This document shows positions 54,955 through 63,615 of a stretch of DNA of 64,000 bases, in pieces. The stretch lies in the NCBI RefSeq assembly GCF_020386615.1, contig NZ_CP077769.1, forward strand, positions 248,001-312,000. The letters run 5' to 3'. The notes below the pieces were generated by a model that worked only from the letters and a program-made list of their open reading frames with translations, had not been told where the DNA came from and made no database searches. A program made the translations under genes and the position numbers. Numbering within the stretch: the stretch's first letter is position 1; each line of letters opens with the position of its first letter. Source of the stretch: Chitinophaga pendula (lineage in GTDB: Bacteria > Bacteroidota > Bacteroidia > Chitinophagales > Chitinophagaceae).

Positions 54955-56205
54955 ATGGCAATGTTAGTGATTTCCAACTCGTATATATATGGTACGTGGT
55001 ATTGTAATGATGGTAGGGCTAGAGCCTCAACAGGAATCAAAGGGCGATCAATAAAAAAGGAGCAAGTAGATGGAAGAGATCAAGACTGGGGGCTTGTTGA
55101 TATTGGAGCTTTGAAGCGATCTGAGAAAATGATACTTAACAAAGTAATAGATGCTATCACCAAATATAAGGAGAGTTGCGCAAGGCTAGGCGAACCACTT
55201 AAAAAAGTAGACTGCGAGGAAGCTATAATAATTGCGTCTGGCCGGCTGCCAAAAGATAAGAATAGATTTATCACAGATTATGAAAGTATGATTAAAGACA
55301 TGAGAAGTGGGAAATTACTTGTTCCCCGATCTCAAAAGCGGTATGCGTCTGCCTCAATTGACAATTATCAATGGGCATTAAATAGGATTTTATTGTTTGT
55401 GGAAGAACAAGGGATGAAATTAGAATACAAGAGAATAGATAAAAAATGGGTTGAAAAATACATACAATGGTTGACTGAGAGACAATTGTCAAAAAATAGT
55501 TTGGCGTTCTCACTACAGTATCTTGCAGCCTTTCTCCGTAGAACATACGATGATGACAAGCACAAAAATCCTATCGGGTTTGACAAGGTTTTTAACGTTT
55601 CTTCTGAGGAATCTGACACGGTTGCGGTCAGCATACCAGAGCTTGAAACAGTTTATAGGCTCACGACTTCACTATCTAGGGAGCGGGCACGAGATGTATT
55701 TGTCTTTGGATGTTTTGTTGGTCTAAGGGCTGACGATCTTCGGAAGATAAATCACTATATTCTGGTTGGTGATTATTTTGAGTTTCATACTGGGAAAAGT
55801 GACGAAAGGGTTATTATTCCGGCACATCCAGTAGCGAAGGAGATTTGGAAAAAGTATAACGGGAATATGCCGGTATATAAATACAATAGTGGCCTAGCTA
55901 GGGGAATTTGTTCAGTGTTTAAACAGGCAGGTATCGATACTCCTATATTAGTAGCAATTACAAAAGGTGGAGTAAAAGGTTGGCGTTATTACCCTAAATA
56001 TGATCTAGTATCACCACATACGATGCGACGTACATTTGCCACTAACGCTATAAAGGCTGGTATACCGACTAGAAAGGTAATGCAGTTTACAGGACATACT
56101 ACAGAGGATTCATTTAAGAGATACGTTAAGTTAGATAAGAAAGAGAATGCCGAAGACCTGGCATCACACCCCTTTTTTACTACTCCCCTGTCTCAAAGTC
56201 ACTAA
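54955..56205 (+). CDS. Tyrosine-type site-specific integrase
   Basis: 416 residues. An N-terminal SAM-like core-binding domain (about 110-220) precedes the catalytic domain with Arg in FVGLRADDL, the HxxR box HTMRR, GHTT, and nucleophile Tyr390 in RYVK. It is transcribed into the element. Catalyses integration and excision. Codon use and GC content differ from the host genes upstream. Confidence 0.93.
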   Translation: MAMLVISNSYIYGTWYCNDGRARASTGIKGRSIKKEQVDGRDQDWGLVDIGALKRSEKMILNKVIDAITKYKESCARLGEPLKKVDCEEAIIIASGRLPKDKNRFITDYESMIKDMRSGKLLVPRSQKRYASASIDNYQWALNRILLFVEEQGMKLEYKRIDKKWVEKYIQWLTERQLSKNSLAFSLQYLAAFLRRTYDDDKHKNPIGFDKVFNVSSEESDTVAVSIPELETVYRLTTSLSRERARDVFVFGCFVGLRADDLRKINHYILVGDYFEFHTGKSDERVIIPAHPVAKEIWKKYNGNMPVYKYNSGLARGICSVFKQAGIDTPILVAITKGGVKGWRYYPKYDLVSPHTMRRTFATNAIKAGIPTRKVMQFTGHTTEDSFKRYVKLDKKENAEDLASHPFFTTPLSQSH

Positions 56206-56208
56206 AAA

Positions 56209-56435
56209 ATAGTTAGGATTTGTATTAATAATACACAACTATTTGCTTAGTAATTGGTTATTAACGATTTTTTAAGGATTTTTTTGCTAAATTAGTATAG
56301 GCTATAACGTTATGTGAATGCGTCCTATCGACGTGTAGCCAACTGTGTATATATAATTTTACTAATATTCTGTACTATACTGCACAAATCAGATTCAGCC
56401 ACATGCTGTTTGTTGTAGTACAAAATCCTAACTAT
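56209..56435. repeat. Long-spaced inverted repeat beside the integrase
   Basis: ATAGTTAGGATTTGTA (56209-56224) and TACAAAATCCTAACTAT (56419-56435) are inverted copies apart from one extra T, 195 bp apart. They fill the noncoding region between the convergent integrase and repressor genes. They could be integrase arm sites or attachment remnants. Confidence 0.5.
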
Positions 56436-56470
56436 GCGAGTCAGCAAAAAGTGCAAGCGCCAACGAATCT

Positions 56471-56854
56471 CTAGAACCATGAATCAAAATCGTCTAAAAT
56501 TAGACGCGATTTGGCTTTTATTCGAGACTTTACCGTCTCTTCAGAAACACCCTCTAATAGAGCCATCCTCTCCGTATAGTCGTGAACCAAAGCAAGTAAT
56601 AGGGCCCGTTCTCGGCTAATTTTATCATTACTTTCAATACCAGCGGCTAACAGAAGTTCCTGTTTAAAATGTGACCTAAAGTCCAGTACGTGTTTTTTTG
56701 TAACTTCTTTGCTCCCTCCCAAGAGGCCGGACAAGTAAGTCCTAGTTATATGCATCCTACCTGCGATGTCATCTACAGTCAAACGTTGCCCTTGGCTTTT
56801 TGCCCAAGCCTTTACAGTATTGACAAGTTCGTTAAGTGTATCTTTGTTATTCAT
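56471..56854 (-). CDS. Phage repressor-like HTH protein
   Basis: 127 residues, with an N-terminal XRE-like helix-turn-helix (LTVDDIAGRMHITRTYLSGLL, about 26-46) and a helical C-terminal part. Divergent from the early genes at 57007 with two operator palindromes in between, as in a lysogeny switch. It lacks the protease domain of CI-type repressors, so how it would be induced is unknown. Confidence 0.75.
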   Translation of the reverse strand: MNNKDTLNELVNTVKAWAKSQGQRLTVDDIAGRMHITRTYLSGLLGGSKEVTKKHVLDFRSHFKQELLLAAGIESNDKISRERALLLALVHDYTERMALLEGVSEETVKSRIKAKSRLILDDFDSWF

Positions 56855-56889
56855 TTATTAATAATTATATATAAATAACTAAATAAAAA

Positions 56890-56927
56890 ATGTATATAAT
56901 TTATACATTTATACACTAAATGTATAA
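56890..56927. promoter_or_regulatory. Two adjacent 19-bp operator palindromes
   Basis: ATGTATA-N5-TATACAT (56890-56908) and TTATACA-N5-TGTATAA (56909-56927) lie back to back in the divergent region. Both use the TGTATA half-site with 5-nt spacers but in opposite arrangement. They are the likely binding sites for the repressor at 56471. Confidence 0.7.
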
Positions 56928-57006
56928 TAATTCTACATACCTTAGCGGAGGTGATGCAAATGTAAGATGTATCAACAAACGAAACAACCGGAAAAATCCC
57001 CTTTTC

Positions 57007-57255
57007 ATGAAAGACATAGTTGTATCAGCGCTTACAGGAACAACAGTACAAGATGTAGAATTGTTGTTTAAAAGTATAAGATTGGAACCAATACTAAAAT
57101 CCTTCGAAATTTCACGTAGCAAAGTGAAACGTATTTTGCTTACAGGCAAGGCTTCTAGTCCTGAAGAATACATAAAAGCTGCACAGGTTTACAAAACAGC
57201 GAAGGAACACTTAGAGATTAAAGAGAAGGCAAAGGAGATTGCATCTTCTATTTAA
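57007..57255 (+). CDS. Small phage early protein
   Basis: 82 residues from the ATG at 57007 (a frame extends up to 56920). Helical, with a possible DNA-binding segment LKSFEISRSKVKRILLTGKA (about 30-49). It occupies the Cro-like position next to the repressor, but the family is not recognised. Confidence 0.55.
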   Translation: MKDIVVSALTGTTVQDVELLFKSIRLEPILKSFEISRSKVKRILLTGKASSPEEYIKAAQVYKTAKEHLEIKEKAKEIASSI

Positions 57256-57328
57256 TATTTTATAAAGATTACAACGTAGATTTTATGCCCGCCACGGGTA
57301 CGAATTCCTATTGCCAAAAAAGAATAAA

Positions 57329-57619
57329 ATGCAAGCTATACAAATCATGAGTATTACCGCAGATCAGTTTGTAAAAATCGTTTCGGACGCGGCACGCGTA
57401 GCGGCGGATGAGGCGGTAGCAGCTGTATTACACCGAAAGACGGATCTTAATGAGGACGTGACGGTAAGTTTGATCGCCAAAGAATGGGGCGTAAGCAAGC
57501 AGACCGTGAAAAATAGAATCGATGCTCACAAGGTGCCATATTGTAAGTTGGGCCGAGAAGTCGCTATAAAAAGGAAATGGTTAGACACCATCAAAACTAT
57601 GCCCAGGAAAGATATTTAA
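57329..57619 (+). CDS. HTH excisionase-like protein
   Basis: 96 residues from the ATG at 57329. The C-terminal part is a MerR/Xis-type winged HTH (VSLIAKEWGVSKQTVKNRID, then VPYCKLGREVAIKRKWLD). Likely a DNA-binding excisionase or regulator of the element. Confidence 0.8.
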   Translation: MQAIQIMSITADQFVKIVSDAARVAADEAVAAVLHRKTDLNEDVTVSLIAKEWGVSKQTVKNRIDAHKVPYCKLGREVAIKRKWLDTIKTMPRKDI

Positions 57620-57640
57620 TACTATACAAACCGTGTGTAC

Positions 57641-57898
57641 ATGTCATCTCTAAGTCCGAACAAGAATAGGTATATCATTGTATCTCCTTTTATGACAGGG
57701 CTTGAATTTCTCGTATTTGATTCGTATACCGCTCGTTTTCTGATAGATTCGACGCCGGGGGCGAAGGTGCCGACATATACAAAGAAAGTAGCAAAGTTGT
57801 TGATCGAAGCACATAATGCAACATGCATATCATTAGGACGAATCATGCCTGTAAATATGTTACCTATTTACCTTCCTTCTGAATATTTGAATTATTAA
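57641..57898 (+). CDS. Hypothetical phage protein
   Basis: 85 residues from the ATG at 57641 (GTG at 57635 also in frame). No family recognised. Follows the HTH gene on the same strand by 21 bp. Confidence 0.5.
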   Translation: MSSLSPNKNRYIIVSPFMTGLEFLVFDSYTARFLIDSTPGAKVPTYTKKVAKLLIEAHNATCISLGRIMPVNMLPIYLPSEYLNY

Positions 57899-58028
57899 AC
57901 TTGGAGGGTTAGAATAATGTAAGCCTGTTTTAAGCCTACTAACTCAATTTCCATTAACTATAGGCCATGCTTAAAGATTACTAAACATTTCGTTAATCAG
58001 CGCGAGGCGCAATAATAAATAAACAAGT

Positions 58029-58160
58029 ATGGAACAATACTTTTTAGCCGCCCAGGTTGGGCTGTATACCCTTGCTATGCCCGTAGGTATCGCATTGGCC
58101 TTCGTTTTTGTCTACGATTTCTTTATCCAGAACTGTCACAGTAATGAACACACAGCGTAG
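58029..58160 (+). CDS. Small membrane protein
   Basis: 43 residues: one hydrophobic helix (LYTLAMPVGIALAFVFVYDF, about 12-31) with a short polar tail. Spaced and oriented like the rest of the early genes; overlaps the next frame by 17 bp. Confidence 0.45.
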   Translation: MEQYFLAAQVGLYTLAMPVGIALAFVFVYDFFIQNCHSNEHTA

Positions 58161-58299
58161 GTGGTGTTACAATTCACCACATCATAATAATCGCCTTCAG
58201 GGTATAAGAAGACGCGATATGGCAATGTCCATGATAGGACTACTGTGCTTCATTATCATTGTTCTCATCCCTTGGCTACTGGCAGTTATACGCCGATAA
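58144..58299 (+). CDS. Small membrane protein
   Basis: 51 residues from the ATG at 58144. Basic N-terminus and a C-terminal helix (SMIGLLCFIIIVLIPWLLAV). Overlap with the preceding frame suggests coupled expression. Function unknown. Confidence 0.4.
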   Translation: MNTQRRWCYNSPHHNNRLQGIRRRDMAMSMIGLLCFIIIVLIPWLLAVIRR

Positions 58300-58327
58300 A
58301 ATCAAAGCAAATAAAAGACTGAAAAAT

Positions 58328-59071
58328 ATGGAAGTTGTACACAAAGGCTTTACATCCGAGCAGGTTAGCCTTATTAAATCCCAGGTAGCAGATGGCGCGA
58401 CTGATGATCAGCTTCGGCTGTTTCTGTACCAATGCCACCGCACCGGACTGGACCCATTGGCAAAGCAGATATACTGCCTTTTTCGTAACGCTAAGGATAA
58501 GGATACAAACAGGTATGTGAAGAAGATGGTAATTCAGACGTCTATTGATGGATTTCGGGTAGTGGCCGAGAGAACGGGTAACTACGCGGGGCAGGACGAA
58601 CCAGTTTTTATTGAGGATAGTACCGGGGGCCTCGTATGTGCAAAAGTTCCGGTTTACCGGTTTCGGGGAGATCAAAGATATAAGGCTGCTGTAGGGGTTG
58701 CGTACTGGGCTGAATATGTACCCCAACCAGGCCAAGATACAATGTGGCGGAAAATGCCTCACGCTATGCTTAGCAAAGTTGCTGAAGCTATCGCATTAAG
58801 AAAGGCTTACCCGCAAGACCTTTCAGGTTTGTATACGAATGATGAAATGGCGCAGTCTGCTGACCAAACAACAGAAGTGGTAGACGTAGTAGCAATGGAA
58901 GTAAAAGACACCGAGGGCCTCGATATGCTAATAGACAGCTGTGAAACGATACCCGAGCTAGTTGCACTCTATCACAAACATGCCCAGTCCTTTGAGCAGA
59001 ACCAGGAAATTAAGCAACGATTATCTAACCGTAAAGAAGAACTAAGAAATGCAAAACCTGCCACTGCCTGA
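58328..59071 (+). CDS. Bet/RecT-family single-strand annealing protein
   Basis: 247 residues from the ATG at 58328. The RecT/Bet core runs from about residue 5 to 170: DPLAKQIYCLFRNAKD, QTSIDGFRVVAERTGNYAGQ, PVYRFRGDQRYKAAVGVAYW and MLSKVAEAIALRKAYPQDLSG. It anneals complementary single strands in phage recombination. No exonuclease partner is visible in the window. Confidence 0.93.
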   Translation: MEVVHKGFTSEQVSLIKSQVADGATDDQLRLFLYQCHRTGLDPLAKQIYCLFRNAKDKDTNRYVKKMVIQTSIDGFRVVAERTGNYAGQDEPVFIEDSTGGLVCAKVPVYRFRGDQRYKAAVGVAYWAEYVPQPGQDTMWRKMPHAMLSKVAEAIALRKAYPQDLSGLYTNDEMAQSADQTTEVVDVVAMEVKDTEGLDMLIDSCETIPELVALYHKHAQSFEQNQEIKQRLSNRKEELRNAKPATA

Positions 59072-59525
59072 CGTAGTCAGTATGAAGATACTACCCACTA
59101 AGGGTAATATAGCCACCATCGCCCAAAACATAGCGCAGGACGTTATTGATGGGTTTAGCGATCCTTTCGATACGATAGTAAGAGTTGAGGCGATAAAAAA
59201 GGTCTGCGAAGAGGTCCGGGAAAATTTGGAGAAGCATGTACGTGATGAATTGGACAAGTACCAAGGTAAGCCGGTCGGTAAGTTAGATGCGAAGATAGAA
59301 GCGGCGGAAACTGGTGTGAAATATGACTTCACTGGTGATCCAATATGGAGATCGATCACGGCAGAAATAGAGCCTTTGGTTGAGAAGAGAAAGGCCCGTG
59401 AATCTCTTCTAAAGACATTAACAAAGACAATGGTTGAAACAGACCCGGAGACAGGAGAAACATTTGATGTGCCACCACCTGTTAAGACTTCTAAATCCAC
59501 ATTCAAAATATCATTGGGGAAATGA
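59049..59525 (+). CDS. Hypothetical phage protein
   Basis: 158 residues overlapping the Bet gene by 23 bp; an alternative ATG at 59082 would start after the Bet stop. Charged and helical, with no recognised family. Its place after Bet suggests a recombination or nucleotide role, unproven. Confidence 0.7.
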   Translation: MQNLPLPDVVSMKILPTKGNIATIAQNIAQDVIDGFSDPFDTIVRVEAIKKVCEEVRENLEKHVRDELDKYQGKPVGKLDAKIEAAETGVKYDFTGDPIWRSITAEIEPLVEKRKARESLLKTLTKTMVETDPETGETFDVPPPVKTSKSTFKISLGK

Positions 59526-59920
59526 CAGTACAAACACCGCAATTGTCAGCGATACTGACAGAAATAGAATCCGCCAACTATACAGAGGTACAAAATATAC
59601 CCCTGCTGAATGATTGGCTTTTTAAGCTAATGGGCTGGAATGCCTTCGCTGGTCAGCAAATGGCAACAGCTAAGAAACTCCTAAATGAGGCAAAAGTTAA
59701 AGCATACGATACATACGTATTTAGCCGCGCTGCTTCCGGACTACAAATTTCACCCAGCATGGCAAAGGACTATGCTGCTGCTCGGTGCTCTGAACAAGAA
59801 TACAACTACGATCTGTCAGAACGATGTAGTAGGAGCTGTGTACACGCTATAGACGGAGTAAGAACAGTTATATCAGCGCTCAAAACAGAATTATCTACCA
59901 TAACATACGGAGGCATATGA
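59522..59920 (+). CDS. Hypothetical phage protein
   Basis: 132 residues; helical, with three Cys in the C-terminal half. Overlaps the previous stop by 4 bp (ATGA), and its own end overlaps the next start, so the three genes are coupled. Unrecognised. Confidence 0.7.
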   Translation: MTVQTPQLSAILTEIESANYTEVQNIPLLNDWLFKLMGWNAFAGQQMATAKKLLNEAKVKAYDTYVFSRAASGLQISPSMAKDYAAARCSEQEYNYDLSERCSRSCVHAIDGVRTVISALKTELSTITYGGI

Positions 59921-60156
59921 TAGGAGAAACCGTCGCCATACGTGGCAAAACAGGCATTACCCGGATAGTGAGGGTGCTAGACCGAACGGTTAAAGATGGA
60001 TTACCTTATTACATTATCCGGGATGAGACGACTCTAAAGCAGTCAGAGGCAGAAGTAAAGCCATTCGAAGCAACATTTAAAGTATTCCGCGGTTTGGTTA
60101 AACCGAGGCACTACAAAGGATCAGGGCCTAAGAGACAAAAACGAGGTAAAAGATAG
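59917..60156 (+). CDS. Small basic phage protein
   Basis: 79 residues, rich in Lys/Arg at the C-terminus (KPRHYKGSGPKRQKRGKR). Possibly nucleic-acid binding; family unknown. Its ATG overlaps the preceding stop. Confidence 0.65.
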   Translation: MIGETVAIRGKTGITRIVRVLDRTVKDGLPYYIIRDETTLKQSEAEVKPFEATFKVFRGLVKPRHYKGSGPKRQKRGKR

Positions 60157-60161
60157 TAAAC

Positions 60162-60434
60162 ATGCAGCAGCTCACATTTGATTTGACGTCGCCCAGTCCG
60201 ATTAATGCAGCAAAATTCACCAGGCAAAACAGGTTGATTTATCAGCATTTGGCTTGTGGCCTCACCATTAATGTATTTCAGGCCATATCGCGCTACCAAA
60301 TATATCATTTGCATAGTCGCTTATCGGACATCCGTAACAAACACGGCGTCCTGGTCTATGATCGCATGATACGGGTTAAAGATTCATCGGGCAATATGGT
60401 TAGTTGCAAGGAATATTCATTAAAAGAGTTCTGA
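60162..60434 (+). CDS. Winged-helix domain protein
   Basis: 90 residues resembling the HTH_39-type winged helix: NRLIYQHLACGLTINVFQAI, then YHLHSRLSDIRNKHGVLVYD. Such small proteins occur in phage early operons and probably regulate transcription. Confidence 0.7.
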   Translation: MQQLTFDLTSPSPINAAKFTRQNRLIYQHLACGLTINVFQAISRYQIYHLHSRLSDIRNKHGVLVYDRMIRVKDSSGNMVSCKEYSLKEF

Positions 60435-60436
60435 AA

Positions 60437-61498
60437 ATGATAACAATAAAAACGACTGATTTAAAGGAGTTTATCCGACTTGCTAAGGGGGTTACAAGAA
60501 ATAGTATAATACCTGTTCTTCAGTATGTGATGTGTCGGTGTGTCGGCGACACTATGACTTTATGCAAAAGCAACCAGGAGACTGTAGTCTCGCATGATAT
60601 AAGTGCTGAATTTGATGAGAATATATCTTTCCTGGTGGATGACAAGACTTTGACAGCCTTTGTAGCTACCGCTGAGGACGAAGTATCAATACGTTTAAAC
60701 GGAAACAAAGTTACATTGATATCTGGTAGTGTAACGATAGATACGTTCTATCCTAATGGGGGTGAAAAGGATTATCCCGATCCTCCTACCGCCGTGTCTG
60801 ATACTTCTTACCTGTTAAACAGGCATGTGTTAAAATCTATCGCTGTGGCTGGGACATACTTGTCAGCATTGGATAATAACCCTCTTTCTTTTTGTTATAT
60901 ACTCCCGGCTGAAGATAGGTCTGTTATAGTGGGTACTGACGCGCACATCTTGTATTTAACAGAAATCGCTATTTCGCTTCCCAATATAGTGTTGTCTAAG
61001 GAGGCAACGGTTCTAGTGGGTGCATTCGATAAGCTGCAATATTTCAGCTATCAAAACTACAATGTCTTCAACGCGGGAAAGACTACATATGCTTTCATCA
61101 AACCAACGTATACAGCTCTCCCTTACAAACGGGTATTAGATTCAGCCACAAGCCCCGGACGGATGACCGTTAACCGGAAAGATATAATAAGGTTCTGCGA
61201 GGCAGCGCTGGGGGTAAGTACCTGCAAGTGGACGATAGGCACTCTTTCAAATTCGGATGATGGGTTAACGCTAGGATACTACGAAGAGAGCGTATCTCTG
61301 TCCAACGTCATCACAGCGGAAAAAAATTTTGTTCCTGCGGTCTTCAACTTTAATACTCGCCTGCTATTACATGTTTTTAAATCCCTTCCTGGCGAGTATC
61401 TGAGCCTGCAACCAGGAGAACGAGCCAATGGTACTATGTACTTCGTTCGGAGCGAGCAGGAGGCTTCAACCGTCGCGCTAATTAACGGTTTGGTTTAA
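60437..61498 (+). CDS. Phage sliding clamp (DnaN-like beta subunit)
   Basis: 353 residues from the ATG at 60437. The beta-clamp fold shows as MITIKTTDLKEFIRLAKGVT at the N-terminus and two later repeats, ending with a clamp-like C-terminal segment VRSEQEASTVALINGLV. It would tether a DNA polymerase. A phage-encoded clamp beside Bet suggests the phage partly replicates with its own factor. Divergent from host DnaN; product call is moderate to high. Confidence 0.85.
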   Translation: MITIKTTDLKEFIRLAKGVTRNSIIPVLQYVMCRCVGDTMTLCKSNQETVVSHDISAEFDENISFLVDDKTLTAFVATAEDEVSIRLNGNKVTLISGSVTIDTFYPNGGEKDYPDPPTAVSDTSYLLNRHVLKSIAVAGTYLSALDNNPLSFCYILPAEDRSVIVGTDAHILYLTEIAISLPNIVLSKEATVLVGAFDKLQYFSYQNYNVFNAGKTTYAFIKPTYTALPYKRVLDSATSPGRMTVNRKDIIRFCEAALGVSTCKWTIGTLSNSDDGLTLGYYEESVSLSNVITAEKNFVPAVFNFNTRLLLHVFKSLPGEYLSLQPGERANGTMYFVRSEQEASTVALINGLV

Positions 61499-61519
61499 TC
61501 ACTTTAAACATTAAATACT

Positions 61520-61747
61520 ATGGCAAGGAAAGACAGACTTTTTGTAGAAGAATTTGAAGAGGTGGACGATATGGTGGAGATCACATATGATAGCAAGGTA
61601 GATACCGGCAGGGACACCGGTATACTCTTTCAGGCTGATAACCTATTGGATTATCAACTAATGGAAGCCTTGACGGAGCTTATAAAGCACAAGAATAACA
61701 TCCGGTTGTTGCATCGCCTTCAGGAAATGCAACATGAAGAATTCTAA
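61520..61747 (+). CDS. Hypothetical phage protein
   Basis: 75 residues, very acidic N-terminus (FVEEFEEVDDMVEI) and a helical C-terminus. Starts 21 bp after the clamp gene. Unrecognised. Confidence 0.65.
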   Translation: MARKDRLFVEEFEEVDDMVEITYDSKVDTGRDTGILFQADNLLDYQLMEALTELIKHKNNIRLLHRLQEMQHEEF

Positions 61748-61771
61748 CAAATGCATCAGGAGGATCATACA

Positions 61772-62527
61772 ATGGCTATGCGATTTTCCGATACAAACGA
61801 ATGGGAAGAGGATTGGTTTATAACTATGTCGGGGGAATACCAGCACTTGTGGAAGTACATAAAAGACAAGTGCGATGTTGCCGGGGTGTGGAAACCAAAT
61901 GTAGCAATGTTTCAAGCTATTACAAAATTCAATGTAAGCCTGGATTCATTTTTAAAGAAAGTGAATGGGGGCAAACTAAGAATCATAGTACTGGAAAATG
62001 GGCGGTGGTTTATTCCGGGGTTCATAAAGTTTCAGTATTTCAATAAACAGCAGGAGTTTGAACTATTACTAAATAATCCTCTTCATAAATCATTGTATCA
62101 GAGCTTAAATACTAATTCTGTCGATTTGGGGGCTGTTAGGGGGCTAATAGCGGTCTGCCAGCCCTCCAAGGATAAGGATAAGGTAAAGGATAAAAAAAAA
62201 GAGTTAGTAATCTCTTATTGTTTTAATGAAGAAGAATTTAAAAAAGTATTTAATGAATGGATATGCTTTCGGAAAGAAAAAAAGAAGCCACTAACGCAAC
62301 TTTCAGTTGACAAGCAAATGGACTTTTTAGCTGGCTATACAGTACAGGAGGCATGCCAGATCATCGAAGAAAGCATTAGAAACGGTTGGCAGGGCTTGTT
62401 CCCGCTCAAAAAAATAAACAATGGAATCTCGCGAAAGCAGACAGTTACAGACAGTGCAGCAGCAGTTAACGCCGCTTTCGATGACCTCATCGGAAGTCTG
62501 GATGCAGAAATGCGCGGCAGGGGATAG
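61772..62527 (+). CDS. Replisome-organizer-like phage protein
   Basis: 251 residues from the ATG at 61772, which has AGGAGG 8 nt upstream; an ATG at 61751 is in frame but without such a site. The N-terminal part (EWEEDWFITMSGEYQHLWKY) and the C-terminal module (WICFRKEKKKPLTQLSVDKQ, then IRNGWQGLFPLK) look like DnaD-type phage replication initiators. Probably loads the replication machinery at the phage origin. Confidence 0.75.
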   Translation: MAMRFSDTNEWEEDWFITMSGEYQHLWKYIKDKCDVAGVWKPNVAMFQAITKFNVSLDSFLKKVNGGKLRIIVLENGRWFIPGFIKFQYFNKQQEFELLLNNPLHKSLYQSLNTNSVDLGAVRGLIAVCQPSKDKDKVKDKKKELVISYCFNEEEFKKVFNEWICFRKEKKKPLTQLSVDKQMDFLAGYTVQEACQIIEESIRNGWQGLFPLKKINNGISRKQTVTDSAAAVNAAFDDLIGSLDAEMRGRG

Positions 62528-63368
62528 GTTACAAGAAATGAGCACTGAGGTACTATTTAAGGGCCTTCCCCGGGCTTTAAACCAGATCGGCGTTATTACA
62601 GGCTTAAAGGTGGAATCAAGCCCGGAGTTCGCCAGGGCATTCGCTCAGGAGGTAAGTATCTTCCTCTATAATCACTACGGTATACTCACCCTCGACGAAA
62701 TAGTTTTAGCGTTTCGGCTGAATGCCTCCGGGGAATATGGCGACATTATCTCTCATTATGGCCAAAATTTAACGATCGAGCACATAGGTAGGGTCTTGGT
62801 CCAGTATAAACAAAGGCGGGCAAAATTGGCGGTTAAAATCCAAAATCAGGAAAAGCTGCCCGAGGCACCAAGGCCAACATCTTCCGCGATTGACGAAGAG
62901 GCAAGGCAATTCGCAAACGAGTATTACCGGAAATATCTAACCGGGGAGATGACCGAGATCACAATTTCGTATGCCCATTTGGTGTATAATGACCTCGATA
63001 GGTTTGGAGTGCTTAACCTGGATAAGGAAAAGAAAATAGGATACTACAAGGAGGCACTGCTATTTAGGAAAAAGGAATTAGGATTACCAGCGGCAACGAA
63101 AGATGAAAGAAAGGCGATTAATAAGTTGGTACAGTCGTATTTGGAAAAGCAGGTTCCTGTGGCAGAAAAGGAGTTGGTGCGGAATTACGCACGGCGACTG
63201 GCACTGCTAGATTATTTCAAAGCCTTAAAAGGTAAGGATATAAAAAAAATATTTGAAGATGAGCGAATACATGAAGGAACGCCTACAAATGAAGCTGGAA
63301 GGCAAGAAACAGGGAAAGGAGAAGCCAAAAAGAATTCGACCAGTCAGCAAGAAGAGGCAGCAAATTAA
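62421..63368 (+). CDS. Hypothetical phage protein overlapping the replication gene
   Basis: 315 residues if it starts at 62421, overlapping the previous gene by 107 bp in another frame. An ATG at 62538 would avoid overlap and keep the conserved-looking region ALNQIGVITGLKVESSPEFA onward. Helical and charged, no P-loop; family unknown. Position suggests a helicase-loader-like role, but that is not supported by motif. Confidence 0.7.
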   Translation: MESRESRQLQTVQQQLTPLSMTSSEVWMQKCAAGDRLQEMSTEVLFKGLPRALNQIGVITGLKVESSPEFARAFAQEVSIFLYNHYGILTLDEIVLAFRLNASGEYGDIISHYGQNLTIEHIGRVLVQYKQRRAKLAVKIQNQEKLPEAPRPTSSAIDEEARQFANEYYRKYLTGEMTEITISYAHLVYNDLDRFGVLNLDKEKKIGYYKEALLFRKKELGLPAATKDERKAINKLVQSYLEKQVPVAEKELVRNYARRLALLDYFKALKGKDIKKIFEDERIHEGTPTNEAGRQETGKGEAKKNSTSQQEEAAN

Positions 63369-63615
63369 CCGGGAGTATTCGGAAATCTCCCGCCCGATTT
63401 GGCAGGATAAGCCGTGTATGATCCGTGCGCCTGGTTGTTGGGGCCGCGCCCAGGGTATCCACCATCCGGGCGGCAAAACAAGTGTAGAGGCTCTATTGGA
63501 TGAAAGAAATATGATTGCCTCCTGTAACTATTGTAATGCCTTCGTAGAGCAGCATGACGCCTGGGCCCGGATAAGAAAGTTTAAGGTGTCCCGCTTGAAT
63601 AAGTTGAATGATTAA
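63259..63615 (+). CDS. HNH-type zinc-binding phage protein
   Basis: 118 residues from the ATG at 63259. Zinc-like motif PCMIRAPGCWGRAQGIHHPG, then CNYCNAFVEQHDAWAR gives paired Cys and the His-His of an HNH fold. May cut or process phage DNA. It overlaps the preceding gene by 110 bp, and its stop overlaps that of the peptide on the other strand by 4 bp. Confidence 0.75.
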   Translation: MSEYMKERLQMKLEGKKQGKEKPKRIRPVSKKRQQINREYSEISRPIWQDKPCMIRAPGCWGRAQGIHHPGGKTSVEALLDERNMIASCNYCNAFVEQHDAWARIRKFKVSRLNKLND

